Positions 1-7,889 of a stretch of 47,950 nucleotides of DNA are shown here, piece by piece. This DNA is from Planctomyces sp. (lineage in GTDB: Bacteria; Planctomycetota; Planctomycetia; Planctomycetales; Planctomycetaceae). Numbering within the stretch: the stretch's first letter is position 1; each line of letters starts with the position of its first letter. Position numbers and translations under genes: made by a program. The notes under the pieces are model-generated. The model did no database searches. It saw only the letters and a program-made list of their open reading frames with translations, and was not told where the DNA came from. Where the stretch lies: NCBI GenBank assembly GCA_005778115.1, contig SXKJ01000258.1, positions 1 through 47,950 of the forward strand, written 5' to 3'.

Positions 1-18
1 CTTCTGCCTTCGATCCAT
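1..18 (-). CDS. Start of a gene running off the left edge (partial)
   Basis: On the minus strand an ATG at 18 is preceded by AAAGGA at a workable Shine-Dalgarno distance and reads M-D-R-R-Q-K before the window ends. It would be the next gene downstream of the 62-583 gene, 43 nt after its stop, in another frame. Only six codons are visible, so nothing can be said about function, and the call rests on the ribosome binding site alone. Confidence 0.25.
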
Positions 19-61
19 GAGCCAGATTCCTTTCTGACTGAAGCGTTTTCAGTTGGTCCTG

Positions 62-583
62 TTAGGAATCTGGCTTTTCTTTTCTCTCCTTCGTTTCTGA
101 AACCCCACTTTCTTCGACGCCAAATCGTTCACGGCGTTGCGCGAAGGGGCTGATTTGAATGCCTCCGATCACGGGCCGTCGCCGAGCTTGATGTTGTGCC
201 GGCGTGGCCCCCGCTTGCGCGGACGTCGTGGCACGCCGCTTTGCCAAGGCTTGCTGAATCGGCAAGTGCTCGACATCAATCTCCACCCCTTGAAACGCTC
301 CCTGTGTGAGCTTGGGAGTCCGCGATCCCAAATCCTGCTTATCGAACACATAGACTTTGAGTACGAACTCTTTCTCGAGGATTTTGCCACCCTTTACCCG
401 GATGCCCACGCCGGTTGCATGAACGTTGCTCAAGGGTGTGGTGAAAGCCGTCAAAGCACCGCGTGCAGCAAAGGCTCCCGCCATTGCCGCAGCCGTCGCG
501 CCGGCCCCTTCGTCCTGCTGCGCTCCCATCAGAGCCACGCGATAGTCGTCCAATGCCGCAAACGCGTCTGAGAAACTCGCCAT
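62..583 (-). CDS. Hypothetical protein resembling the N-terminal domain of Nal1-like/trypsin-like proteases
   Basis: 173 residues, soluble, no signal peptide or membrane segment. An Ala-rich start (residues 1-50) is followed by a segment with the pattern N-V-x-A-T-G-V-G-I (about 53-61), a strand-rich stretch ending V-Y-V-F-D-K, then E-I-D-V-E-H and R-R-P-V-I-G-G-I-Q-I-S. From memory, this order resembles the small domain that precedes the serine-protease domain in some bacterial trypsin-like proteins (VxGVGxG, then GGxSIG). The protease domain is absent: the protein ends about 25 residues later in a charged tail. It may be a stand-alone domain, a truncated gene, or an unrelated family. Start ATG at 583 has a GGAGGTTG-like sequence upstream. 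Family assignment is weak; that it is a real gene is more likely. Confidence 0.55.
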   Translation of the reverse strand: MASFSDAFAALDDYRVALMGAQQDEGAGATAAAMAGAFAARGALTAFTTPLSNVHATGVGIRVKGGKILEKEFVLKVYVFDKQDLGSRTPKLTQGAFQGVEIDVEHLPIQQALAKRRATTSAQAGATPAQHQARRRPVIGGIQISPFAQRRERFGVEESGVSETKERKEKPDS

Positions 584-806
584 GGTGCAACCTCCGAGTT
601 TTGGAAATATGTTTTGCCAAGCACAAACACTGTGAACTTGACCTCATAGTGAATGAGTGTTGCAACGTGAGCCTGGAATTTCAGCAATTCGTGATTCGAG
701 GTGTTTGTCGTTCAGGAATCTGACTTTTGAGCGTCGCGTTCGATGGCGTGGTCGGTATCCTTCTTTTGTGCGTTGGTCGAATTCGAGGCATCAGGAATGC
801 CGAAGT

Positions 807-1535
807 ATGTGCGGTCGATTTACCCTGAGAACGGCGGCTCGGCAGATCGCCGAGTTCTTCGAATTGATGTTCGACCTGGTCGAATGGGACACCCCGCGCT
901 TCAATATTGCGCCGACTCAATCCGTGTTGGCGGTGCGACGAACAACGACGGGACGTGAACCGGTCCTGCTGCGCTGGGGGCTGGTTGCAAGCTGGTCCAA
1001 GGATACGTCGATGGCCGCCAAGTGCATCAACGCTCGTGGCGAGGATTTGGCGAACAATCGAGTGTTCCGCACGCCGTTTCGCCGGAGTCGTTGCTTGATC
1101 GTGGCGGACGGCTTCTATGAATGGGATCGAGCCAACCCGAAGAAGAAAGTGCCGATTCGTTTTTCTCTGGCGGATGACAACCTGTTCGCGTTTGCCGGTT
1201 TGATGGATCGCTGGTGCGCGCCAACGGGAGAGGTGGTCGAATCGTGTTCCGTCATTACGACCGAACCGAACGCGCTCGTGCAGTCGATCCACAATCGCAT
1301 GCCGGTCATCCTGCATCCGAACGATTACGACCGCTGGCTCGATCCGCTGAATCAAGAAGTCGCGGCATTGCAGCCGCTGTTGGTTCCGTTTCCCGCCGAG
1401 GCCATGCGCGCGGAACGTGTCAGTGACGCGATCAACAACGCGAAAAACGACGTCGATCCGCAATTGGCCGTCGCGGTTGTGCCACCACGATTGAGAGTCC
1501 GAAGTTTGTTCGACGAGGATGACTCATCCGACTGA
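807..1535 (+). CDS. yedK: SOS response-associated peptidase (SRAP / YedK-HMCES family)
   Basis: 242 residues. SRAP proteins form a thiazolidine cross-link between the N-terminal cysteine and abasic sites in single-stranded DNA, shielding them from cleavage. The start at 807 is fixed by the family: the mature protein must begin M-C-G-R-F so that Cys2 becomes the reactive N-terminus; AGGA lies 10 nt upstream, and the longer in-frame reading from 657 is not family-like. Other family marks are F-N-I-A-P-T-Q (about residue 33), G-F-Y-E-W with the catalytic Glu (about 109), and I-H-N-R-M-P-V-I-L with the His (about 166). It converges on the lexA-imuA-imuB-dnaE2 operon, which fits a DNA-damage role, but no copy of the lexA-type palindrome was seen in its own upstream region. 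Confidence 0.93.
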   Translation: MCGRFTLRTAARQIAEFFELMFDLVEWDTPRFNIAPTQSVLAVRRTTTGREPVLLRWGLVASWSKDTSMAAKCINARGEDLANNRVFRTPFRRSRCLIVADGFYEWDRANPKKKVPIRFSLADDNLFAFAGLMDRWCAPTGEVVESCSVITTEPNALVQSIHNRMPVILHPNDYDRWLDPLNQEVAALQPLLVPFPAEAMRAERVSDAINNAKNDVDPQLAVAVVPPRLRVRSLFDEDDSSD

Positions 1536-1554
1536 GCACGGTTTGTTTTCCGGC

Positions 1555-1583
1555 TCCCTCTCCCCCGCATCGGGGGAGAGGGG
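1555..1583. terminator. GC-rich hairpin between convergent SRAP and dnaE2 genes
   Basis: CCCTCTCCCCCG at 1556-1567 and CGGGGGAGAGGG at 1571-1582 form a perfect 12-bp stem with a 3-nt loop. It sits 21 nt after the SRAP stop and 43 nt beyond the dnaE2 stop, a position suited to a bidirectional terminator, although no clean T-run follows. The arms have the same C/T-rich character as the insertion inside dnaE2 at 4811-4913, so it may be a short member of that repeat class. Confidence 0.5.
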
Positions 1584-1625
1584 ACAAGACAGTCGAACGT
1601 GCGCAGTAGTCCTAAATGACTTGGC

Positions 1626-4600
1626 TCAACGAAAATCGCGGGACTTGGTTTCGATCTGGATCAGTTCGTGAGACAAGTCCTCCAGGCGGTTCACGAGAAC
1701 GTGAATGTTGGCCTCGTGTCGCTGCAAGATTCCATGAGCCAGCAGCACGGTGGCCGAGCGTGCGGCTTGATGATGCCGCTCCCACACGTCCGGGCGAACG
1801 ATCAGGTTGATCGTGCCGCTTTCATCTTCCAAGGTGACGAACGTGATGCCGCGCGCGGTGCTCGGCCGCTGACGCAGCAACACCAATCCGGCGACTCGCA
1901 AGAAGCGACCGTTGCCGGTGGAGACCAATCGCCACGCCGGGGTGATGCGGCGCGTGTCGAGTTGCGGACGAAGAAACTTCAGCGGGTGTGCTCGCAGCGA
2001 GAGTCCCGTCGTGCGGTAGTCGGCGGCGACTTCCCCAAACGCTCCCAGCTTTGGAAGTGAAACGGCTGGCTCGTCAGCGACCGGTTGCGCGTTGAGCAGC
2101 GGACTCGGAGTGTGATCGGGAAGCGATTGCCACAACGCCGAGCGGCGATTCAATCTCAGCGAGGCAAATGCATCCGCTTTGGAAAGACGTGTCAGCACGC
2201 TGTTGCTCAAACCGGTGCGCTGCGCGAATTCGTCCAACGAATCAAACGGTCGCACGCGACGTTGCTCGACGATCCGCTCGGCGTGCGCGGCGGAGAAGCC
2301 GCTCAACATGCGAAAGCCGAGACGAAGTGAGGGGCGAGGGATGAGGGGCGAGGGGCAAGAATCATCCAAATTTGGACCGGTTGTATTTGTAACCTGCCTT
2401 CCTCGCCCCTCGCCCCTCGCCACTAACCCCTCCTCTCGCCCCTCCAAAACACAATCCCACTCGCTGAAGTTCACATCGACCGGCAGCACAGTGACGCCAT
2501 GCTTCCGAGCGTCTCCCACAAGCTGGGCCGGCGCGTAGAAGCCCATCGGTTGGCTATTGAGCAGCGCGGCGGTGAACGCGGCGGGGTGGTGATACTTCAG
2601 CCAAGCGGAGACATAGACCAACAGCGCGAAGCTGGCGGCGTGGCTTTCGGGGAATCCGTATTCGCCGAATCCGCGAAGCTGGCGGAAGACACGGTCAGCG
2701 AACTCAGCGGAGTAGCCGTTGGCGGTCATGCCATTGATCAGCTTCACGCGGAACTGATCGATGACTCCGCGCCGTCGCCAGGCACCCATCGCGCGGCGGA
2801 GTTGATCGGCCTCACCGGGCGTGAAGCCGGCGGCGACAATCGCCAGTCGCATGGCTTGCTCTTGGAAGATCGGGACTCCCAAGGTTTTCTCCAACACCGC
2901 GCAAATGCGATCATCAGGATACTCGACCGCTTCCTCACCACAGCGGCGACGCAAATACGGGTGAACCATGTCCCCTTGAATTGGGCCGGGACGAACGATC
3001 GCGACTTCGATGACTAGGTCGTAAAAACAACGCGGCTTGAGTCGCGGCAGCATCGACATCTGGGCTCGGCTCTCGATTTGAAACACGCCCATCGTGTCCG
3101 CTCGCGAGATCATGTCATACACGCGATGGTCATTGGGCGGGATGCTGGCCAGAGTCAGCTTTTCGAGCTGTCCAGTAACCCGACGCGTCGGTTTTGAAGC
3201 GGCGCTGTTTTCAGCCCCGAAGGGGGCGGAACTCGAAAGCCCAGGGCGAAGCCCTGGGGTTTGAGCAATTGGGATTTGGATAGCCCTGAAGGGGCGCGAC
3301 TCATTTTGTTGCGCCCCTTCGGGGCTTATGGGTTTGAAAACTGCCTGTTCCCCAGGGCTGCGCCCTGGGCTTTCGAGTCTCGCCCCCTTCGGGGCTAAGA
3401 ACTGCGCACCTTCAATGAACGACCGCGAGGGCGAACGCTTCACATCGCTCGAATTGCTGTGCCGGAACGCGCCAGTGTCCGGTTCGGACGCAGTCCCGCC
3501 GACCAACCGGACGCTAGCGCGTTCCGGCTGATGATTGCTGCCGATATCGGGGCCTGTGGGGCGTTCGCCCTCGCTGACGCTTCGGGTTAGAGAGATGAGA
3601 TCAAAGCATTTGCGAATCGCCGTCAACATGCCCAGCGACAGGCAATCGACCTTGAGGATACCCAGCGCGTCGAGGTCGTTCTTGTCCCACTCGATCACGG
3701 TGCGACCGGGCATCGTCGCGTTTTCAATCGGCACCAATTCGCACAACGGCCCGTTTGTCAGCACCATGCCGCCGACGTGCTGCGATAAGTGACGCGGGAA
3801 CTCCAGAATCTCTTCGACCAGTTCAATCAACTGCGTGCCGAGCCGCGATTCCGGCGGGAAGCCGACTTCGCGAAAGCGAGCTTCTAATTTGGATCGGTCA
3901 TGCAGGTGATCGACTTGCTTGGCCAGCACATCGACTCGGTCCAGCGACAGGCCCAGCGCCTTGCCCACGTCGCGCACCGCCGAGCGAGGGCGATAGCTGA
4001 TGACCTCCGCCGTCATGGCCGCGCGTTCGCGGCCGTATTTCTCATAGAGGTATTGGATAACTTCCTCACGCCGCTCGTGTTCGAAGTCCACGTCGATGTC
4101 GGGAGCTTCATTCCGTTCCTTGCTGATGAACCGCTCGAACAACACGTCGATCCGTTCGGGGTCGACCGAAGTCACGCCCAAGCAAAAGCAAACCACCGAA
4201 TTCGCCGCTGACCCTCGTCCCTGACACAAGATGTCACGACTCCGCGCGAAGCGGACCAGATCCCACACGGTCAGAAAATACGGGGCGTAGTTCAGCTCGC
4301 CGATCAGCATCAATTCGTGCTCGACGAGCCGGCGAATCTTGTCGGGGACACCGCGCGAGTAGCGGTTCTTCGCCCCCTGCCACGTCAGGTTGGTGAGGTG
4401 TTGGATTGGCGTCAGTCCCGGCGGGCAGAGTTCCTCCGGATAGTCGTATCTCAATTCATCGAGCGAGAAGTGGCAGCGGTCAGCAATCTCGATCGTGCGA
4501 GCGATGACATCCGGGCAGTCCGCAAAGAGCATGACCATTTCCGTCGCCGACTTGAGATGCCGCTCGGCGTTGGGAAACCGCCGCTCGCCAAGTTCCGCGA

Positions 4601-5384
4601 CCGAGCAGCCGTGTCGAATGGCGGTCAGCACGTCTTGCAACCGCTGCCGCTCTTTGACGTGACAATGCACCTCGTTCGCAGCGACAAGCGGCACATTCGC
4701 GCGGTGAGCGAGTTGTTGCCACTCGACCAATTGCTGGCGATCATTCGGTCCGCGATGAAGTTCGGCGAGTGCGTAGAGGCGATCGCCGAAGGCATTGCGG
4801 TATTGCATTAGTGGGGGAGAGGGGGAGAGAGGGAGAGGGGGAGGGGGGGCAATCTGTGTTGCGATGCTGTCAACATCTCCCCCTCTCCCCCTCTCCCTGT
4901 CTCCCCCTCTCAACACCACACCCGCCAACAATCCTTCTTGGTGTTCGATGACATCGGCCAGCGTGAGCCGCGACTCTCCCTTCGGAGCACGCTGCCGACC
5001 GCGCGTGATCAGTCGGCAAAGGCGTCCGTAGCCCGCTCGGTTCATCGCCCATAAGACGACGGGTGGCGCATCGACCGGCGTGATCTCTGCGCCGATCAGC
5101 AACTTCAACTTCGCTTCCTTGGCGGCGACGTGAGCACGCACGACGCCGGCCAAGCTGTTGCGGTCGGTGATCGCGAGTGCCGTCAGCCCCAACTCGCCCG
5201 CTCGTACGACGAGTTCGTCGGGATGCGACGCCCCTTCCAAAAACGAGTAGTTGGTTCGGCAATGCAACTCGGCGTACTGACGTAGAGCAGGCGGCACGCC
5301 TGCTTTTGGCGTAAGGCGAACAAACTCAGGCGAGCCGCCTGAGCTACGAATGGGCTGTCGTTTGTGGAGTGGTTGCTCGGGCAT
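1626..5384 (-). CDS. dnaE2: Error-prone DNA polymerase DnaE2/ImuC with four in-frame repeat insertions
   Basis: 1,252 residues; a C-family polymerase that carries out mutagenic translesion synthesis together with ImuA and ImuB. The PHP domain begins at about residue 36 (Y-A-E-L-H-C-R-T-N-Y-S-F-L). The polymerase core carries P-D-I-D-V-D-F with paired catalytic Asp, and the conserved GVFQIESRAQM and FPESHAASFA segments. A C-terminal OB-fold starts near V-A-G-L-V-L-L-R-Q. The family usually has about 1,000-1,100 residues; four low-complexity stretches (about residues 13-35, 158-192, 599-732, 980-1019) match palindromic repeats in the DNA and account for about 230 extra residues without breaking frame. 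Start ATG 5384 lies 2 nt after the imuB stop; an upstream alternative at 5414 overlaps imuB. Last gene of the lexA operon. Whether the enlarged protein is active cannot be told from sequence. Confidence 0.95.
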   Translation of the reverse strand: MPEQPLHKRQPIRSSGGSPEFVRLTPKAGVPPALRQYAELHCRTNYSFLEGASHPDELVVRAGELGLTALAITDRNSLAGVVRAHVAAKEAKLKLLIGAEITPVDAPPVVLWAMNRAGYGRLCRLITRGRQRAPKGESRLTLADVIEHQEGLLAGVVLRGGDRERGRGGDVDSIATQIAPPPPLPLSPSPPLMQYRNAFGDRLYALAELHRGPNDRQQLVEWQQLAHRANVPLVAANEVHCHVKERQRLQDVLTAIRHGCSVAELGERRFPNAERHLKSATEMVMLFADCPDVIARTIEIADRCHFSLDELRYDYPEELCPPGLTPIQHLTNLTWQGAKNRYSRGVPDKIRRLVEHELMLIGELNYAPYFLTVWDLVRFARSRDILCQGRGSAANSVVCFCLGVTSVDPERIDVLFERFISKERNEAPDIDVDFEHERREEVIQYLYEKYGRERAAMTAEVISYRPRSAVRDVGKALGLSLDRVDVLAKQVDHLHDRSKLEARFREVGFPPESRLGTQLIELVEEILEFPRHLSQHVGGMVLTNGPLCELVPIENATMPGRTVIEWDKNDLDALGILKVDCLSLGMLTAIRKCFDLISLTRSVSEGERPTGPDIGSNHQPERASVRLVGGTASEPDTGAFRHSNSSDVKRSPSRSFIEGAQFLAPKGARLESPGRSPGEQAVFKPISPEGAQQNESRPFRAIQIPIAQTPGLRPGLSSSAPFGAENSAASKPTRRVTGQLEKLTLASIPPNDHRVYDMISRADTMGVFQIESRAQMSMLPRLKPRCFYDLVIEVAIVRPGPIQGDMVHPYLRRRCGEEAVEYPDDRICAVLEKTLGVPIFQEQAMRLAIVAAGFTPGEADQLRRAMGAWRRRGVIDQFRVKLINGMTANGYSAEFADRVFRQLRGFGEYGFPESHAASFALLVYVSAWLKYHHPAAFTAALLNSQPMGFYAPAQLVGDARKHGVTVLPVDVNFSEWDCVLEGREEGLVARGEGRGRQVTNTTGPNLDDSCPSPLIPRPSLRLGFRMLSGFSAAHAERIVEQRRVRPFDSLDEFAQRTGLSNSVLTRLSKADAFASLRLNRRSALWQSLPDHTPSPLLNAQPVADEPAVSLPKLGAFGEVAADYRTTGLSLRAHPLKFLRPQLDTRRITPAWRLVSTGNGRFLRVAGLVLLRQRPSTARGITFVTLEDESGTINLIVRPDVWERHHQAARSATVLLAHGILQRHEANIHVLVNRLEDLSHELIQIETKSRDFR
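2329..2446. repeat. In-frame palindromic insertion D in dnaE2
   Basis: Left arm made of GAGGGGCGAGG-type units (about 2329-2355) and right arm of CCTCGCCCCTCGCCCCTCG (about 2401-2419 and onward) pair around an AT-richer spacer. It encodes about 40 Arg/Gly/Pro/Ser-rich residues between a conserved N-x-S-x-W-D-C-x-L-E segment and L-R-L-G-F-R-M-L, which are adjacent in ordinary DnaE2 proteins. The frame is kept. Confidence 0.8.
3190..3590. repeat. Composite nested palindromic insertion C in dnaE2
   Basis: About 400 bp and 134 codons inserted between C-F-D-L-I and L-E-K-L-T-L-A-S-I-P, which are close together in other DnaE2 proteins. At least three palindromes are nested or adjacent: arms around CAGCCCCGAAGGGGGCG (3211) and CGCCCCCTTCGGGGCT (3381) enclosing an inner pair at about 3281-3329; arms GCCGGAACGCG (3461) and CGCGTTCCGGC (3519); and outer arms GCGAGGGCGAACGC (3425) and GCGTTCGCCCTCGC (3561). 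The encoded L-T-R-S-V-S-E-G is a peptide I recall as recurring in planctomycete predicted proteins. Frame is kept throughout. Confidence 0.82.
4811..4913. repeat. In-frame purine/pyrimidine palindromic insertion B in dnaE2
   Basis: A G/A-only tract (4811-4849) and a complementary C/T-only tract (4877-4909) flank a 27-nt spacer. The pair could form a long imperfect hairpin. It encodes R-G-R-G-G and a P-P-P-P-L-P-L-S-P-S-P-type stretch inside the PHP domain region (residues about 158-192), in frame. Mirror-type purine tracts like this are also slippage-prone. Confidence 0.8.
5281..5348. repeat. In-frame palindromic insertion A at the dnaE2 N-terminus
   Basis: Ends are CGTAG (5281) and CTACG (5344); the arms contain GCAGGCGGCACGCCTGC and CAGGCGAGCCGCCTG, each itself palindromic. 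It encodes residues about 13-35, immediately before the PHP domain. The same family occurs at 20840-20911 next to mraZ, showing that the N-terminal extension is repeat-derived rather than ancestral. Confidence 0.82.
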
Positions 5385-5386
5385 GG

Positions 5387-7225
5387 TTAGTCGAACGCTC
5401 CGTGAATGAACCATGCGGCTTGTTCAAAGCTGCGGAACAGCCAGAAGTGTTGTCCCGTTTGTGTCTCGACGCGGAAGTAGTCGCGACAGATCGACTGGTC
5501 GCGCCACCAACCGGTTTCGATTCGCTCCGGTCCCCAACTGCGGATAACGCGGTACTCGCGGCGTTCCCAGTGAAAGCGCATCGGTGCGCCCTCCGGGCCG
5601 GCGGTCGTGGCCTCGATGCGCTGCGGTGGCGCGAACAGACGCAGCGGGCGAGCCTGCCAACAAATTGGCGAGCGGGGCGGCGTCAGCCCCTCGGTGCTGA
5701 CTTTGAGCGGAATGGCGCTAGCCACCGGTAATTCGGAATCGACGATTACCGGCGAACTACCGGCGGCTAGCGCCGTGCCGCTCACAAATCGAGTGCCATT
5801 GGGCGTCAGCCCCCCGGTGGGCGTGCGGGCCGCAAACAACCGGGGGGCTGACGCCGCCCCGCTCGCCTGAGAGCCGATCGTGTCACACGGCTTATATCGG
5901 ACCGACAGCTCTGGTTGAGCATCCGGGACCAGTGCTGCATGAGCGACTGCGGTCGCTCCCAAGCGATTGCTCAGCCGGTCGAGCAGTGAGCTGACTTCGC
6001 GGTGCGTGTCGGTGTCCGCTTCCAAGCCGAACAAGTCGCGCTGCCGTGTTGCGAGTGATTCGATGCTGGTCGCTTCCAATCGGACGAACGAAATCCCTTC
6101 GGGGAGGTCTGCCCGGTCGATTTGCAAGCCGAGTAACTCCAGCAAGTGTTTCGTCGCGTCGCTGGGGCTGACCAAACTCACGAGCATCTCAACCGGCCGC
6201 GCCGCGGTCCCTTTCACTTGGCAGAGCAACTGCCGCGCTCCTTCGCGGCGCGGTTTGAGTCGGCCGATCAGTTCGTCGATCAGTTCTCGGCAGATGAATC
6301 GCAATGACTCGCGATCGGTGAGCGGTTCGTCCGTGACCCAGGTGACGGCGATCGGTTCGGCGGGACGCTCGGGGATGAGCAACTCCGGCACATTGCCAAA
6401 CGCTTGATCCAATCGGTGGAGCAACTCGGAACCAAATCGAGACGGCAGGCTCTCTCGCGGCAACGCTCGTAACTGGCCGATGCGGTGCAGGCCCAACTCG
6501 CGCAACGTCTCGACGATCTTGATTGGTAATCGCAACGCGGTGACCGGCAATGGCGCGAGTGTCTCTTCGAGACTCTCGTAGCCCAGGCCCTTGTGGCCTG
6601 GTTGGTTCGGATTCGTTCGGGAATCGACCGAACCACAAGGGGTCGGGCTACGGTAGTGTGCTGCCGCCCATGCGGCTCCGATGGTTGGCGCGAGCGCCGC
6701 TCGGACTTGAAAGCCTCGTTGCTGGAAATCTCTGGTGAGAGCCGCGACCAAGTTTTGCTCGCCGCCAAACAGGTGCTCGCAGCCGGTCACGTCGAGCAAC
6801 ACGCACTCCGGCGACTCTGCCGCTTCAATGCCGAACAGCGGCGAGAAGGAGTTGCAGGTTCGAGCCAGCTCGCGTAGCCCCGCGACATCAGCGGCAGGAT
6901 CATGCTGTTCGATGTGAGCGGGAACGTCGCGCCCAGCCAGCAACGCTTCCGCTTCGGCCAAGGGCATCCCAGGCGTCAAACAGGCGAGCGGGGCGGCGTC
7001 AGCCCCCCGGTCCTTCGTGGAGTTCGCAGAACACCGCGGGGCTGACGCCACCCCGCTCGCCAAGACTTTGTGCTTGGAGGTTGCGTCCGACCATGCCACA
7101 ACGCGCGGGCCGCGATGGCCGGTGTTCGAGAACAGCACGACCGGCCGATCTTTCAATTCCGGCCGCTCATGCCGCAGGCGTTGCAGAGGCCAGTTCGGCA
7201 GCCAAAGACAAACCATTCGGGCCAT
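5387..7225 (-). CDS. imuB: ImuB, inactive Y-family polymerase-like mutasome adaptor, with three in-frame repeat insertions
   Basis: 612 residues. ImuB proteins resemble Y-family polymerases but lack the catalytic acids and act as a hub joining ImuA, DnaE2 and the sliding clamp. Here the catalytic-site region reads V-C-L-W-L-P-N-W-P-L-Q-R-L instead of the usual D-M-D-x-F-F, as expected. A Q-R-D-L-F sequence (codons at 6029-6043, residue about 395) matches the beta-clamp-binding consensus. Three blocks (residues about 56-82, 192-217, 453-520) coincide with palindromic DNA repeats and add about 120 residues; without them the length would be about 490, normal for ImuB. The start at 7225 overlaps imuA by 59 nt; the internal Met at 7216 is an equally good start. 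The dnaE2 start follows its stop after 2 nt. Confidence 0.9.
   Translation of the reverse strand: MARMVCLWLPNWPLQRLRHERPELKDRPVVLFSNTGHRGPRVVAWSDATSKHKVLASGVASAPRCSANSTKDRGADAAPLACLTPGMPLAEAEALLAGRDVPAHIEQHDPAADVAGLRELARTCNSFSPLFGIEAAESPECVLLDVTGCEHLFGGEQNLVAALTRDFQQRGFQVRAALAPTIGAAWAAAHYRSPTPCGSVDSRTNPNQPGHKGLGYESLEETLAPLPVTALRLPIKIVETLRELGLHRIGQLRALPRESLPSRFGSELLHRLDQAFGNVPELLIPERPAEPIAVTWVTDEPLTDRESLRFICRELIDELIGRLKPRREGARQLLCQVKGTAARPVEMLVSLVSPSDATKHLLELLGLQIDRADLPEGISFVRLEATSIESLATRQRDLFGLEADTDTHREVSSLLDRLSNRLGATAVAHAALVPDAQPELSVRYKPCDTIGSQASGAASAPRLFAARTPTGGLTPNGTRFVSGTALAAGSSPVIVDSELPVASAIPLKVSTEGLTPPRSPICWQARPLRLFAPPQRIEATTAGPEGAPMRFHWERREYRVIRSWGPERIETGWWRDQSICRDYFRVETQTGQHFWLFRSFEQAAWFIHGAFD
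5667..5868. repeat. Nested palindromic insertion G in imuB (family 1 interrupted by another repeat)
   Basis: A family-1 left arm (5667-5695, GGCGAGCGGGGCGGCGTCAG and onward) and right arm (5839-5868) enclose a different palindrome (about 5707-5785, arms GGCGCTAGCCACCGGTAA and TACCGGCGGCTAGCGCC) followed by a second partial family-1 left arm (GCGTCAGCCCCCCGGT, 5803-5818). About 68 codons are added to imuB with no frame loss. The order implies that a second element landed in an earlier one. Confidence 0.85.
6577..6652. repeat. In-frame palindromic insertion F in imuB
   Basis: Arms CGTAGCCCAGGCCCTTGTGG (6577-6596) and CCACAAGGGGTCGGGCTACG (6633-6652) are complementary at 17 of 20 positions, with further pairing in the spacer (GGTTCGGATTC with GAATC-ACCGAACC). 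It encodes about 26 residues including G-H-K-G-L-G-Y-E-S-L in imuB. Only one copy of this family was seen in the window. Confidence 0.8.
6982..7061. repeat. In-frame family-1 palindromic insertion E in imuB
   Basis: Arms at 6982-7011 and 7033-7061 match the family-1 consensus seen intact at 10005-10092, with two or three mismatches in the right arm. It adds about 27 codons (residues 56-82), between the first strand of the palm-like domain and the M-P-L-A-E-A-E-A-L helix. Because identical-type elements lie between genes elsewhere, insertion into imuB rather than loss elsewhere is the simpler reading. Confidence 0.85.
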
Positions 7226-7886
7226 CGCTGAGTTCCACGATCACAGAGTCCCCGCCGAACCGCTTCCGACCACGCAACAACTCGACTCGCCAGCGCCGCG
7301 AGACTGCCGCCACTCCCGCTCGCCGTGCGTCTGGCGGCGGCAGTGGCTGCACCAAAAAACGATACTCGGCAAACGAGGGTTGCCCGCGTGCCTTGGCCGG
7401 CCGCAACAGGATGCCCAGCCCGCCACCCGTTTCGGCCGCTAACTGCAATCGTCGGCACGCCTGCGGTGAGAGTTGTTCCACATCACACACCACCGCTCCG
7501 ACGCCGCGAGTTCGCAACGCTTGCTCCAACGACCACAACGCATCCGGTGGTCGCTCTGGGCGGATGAAGACGGTCTTGCTCAAGTCCACAGCGAAGGGAA
7601 CAGCGGCCGGCGCGTGAAGCTCGCGCTGACTGTCGATCATCACCAATAAGCTGTCGTGCCAAGCCGCGCGACTGGCCCACAACGCCAAGCACATCGAACC
7701 GGTGCCACGTCCTTCCGCCAACCATTCCACCAGACCGCCACGCGGCCAACCCGCTTCGCACAACAGTCGCTCCAGTCCCGGTAAGCCATTGGCGGTGAGA
7801 TCCGACTTCGTCGCGCAACGCTGACCAGTCCGCTCGATCGTGCGGATGCGTTGAGACAAGTCGGCGATAACATCGCGAGCCACCAT
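7167..7886 (-). CDS. imuA: ImuA, RecA-like mutasome accessory protein
   Basis: 239 residues. ImuA is a RecA-fold protein needed with ImuB and DnaE2 for damage-induced mutagenesis. The G-L-P-G-L-E-R-L-L start, the G-G-L-V-E-W-L motif and a degenerate P-loop (E-G-R-G-T-G-S-M, no Lys) at residues about 55-62 fit. A central F-I-R-P-E-R-P-P-D-A-L-W-S-L-E-Q-A-L stretch is typical of the family. The start ATG is 3 nt after the lexA stop, and its ribosome binding site (CGGAGG) lies in the last lexA codons, indicating translational coupling. The 3' end overlaps imuB by 59 nt. No repeat insertion is present in this gene, unlike its two downstream neighbours. Confidence 0.88.
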   Translation of the reverse strand: MVARDVIADLSQRIRTIERTGQRCATKSDLTANGLPGLERLLCEAGWPRGGLVEWLAEGRGTGSMCLALWASRAAWHDSLLVMIDSQRELHAPAAVPFAVDLSKTVFIRPERPPDALWSLEQALRTRGVGAVVCDVEQLSPQACRRLQLAAETGGGLGILLRPAKARGQPSFAEYRFLVQPLPPPDARRAGVAAVSRRWRVELLRGRKRFGGDSVIVELSDGPNGLSLAAELASATPAA

Positions 7887-7889
7887 CAG

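Noticed and set aside
1626..7225. CRISPR-like array or tandem repeats
   Set aside because: Repeats are isolated inverted pairs, not regularly spaced direct repeats.
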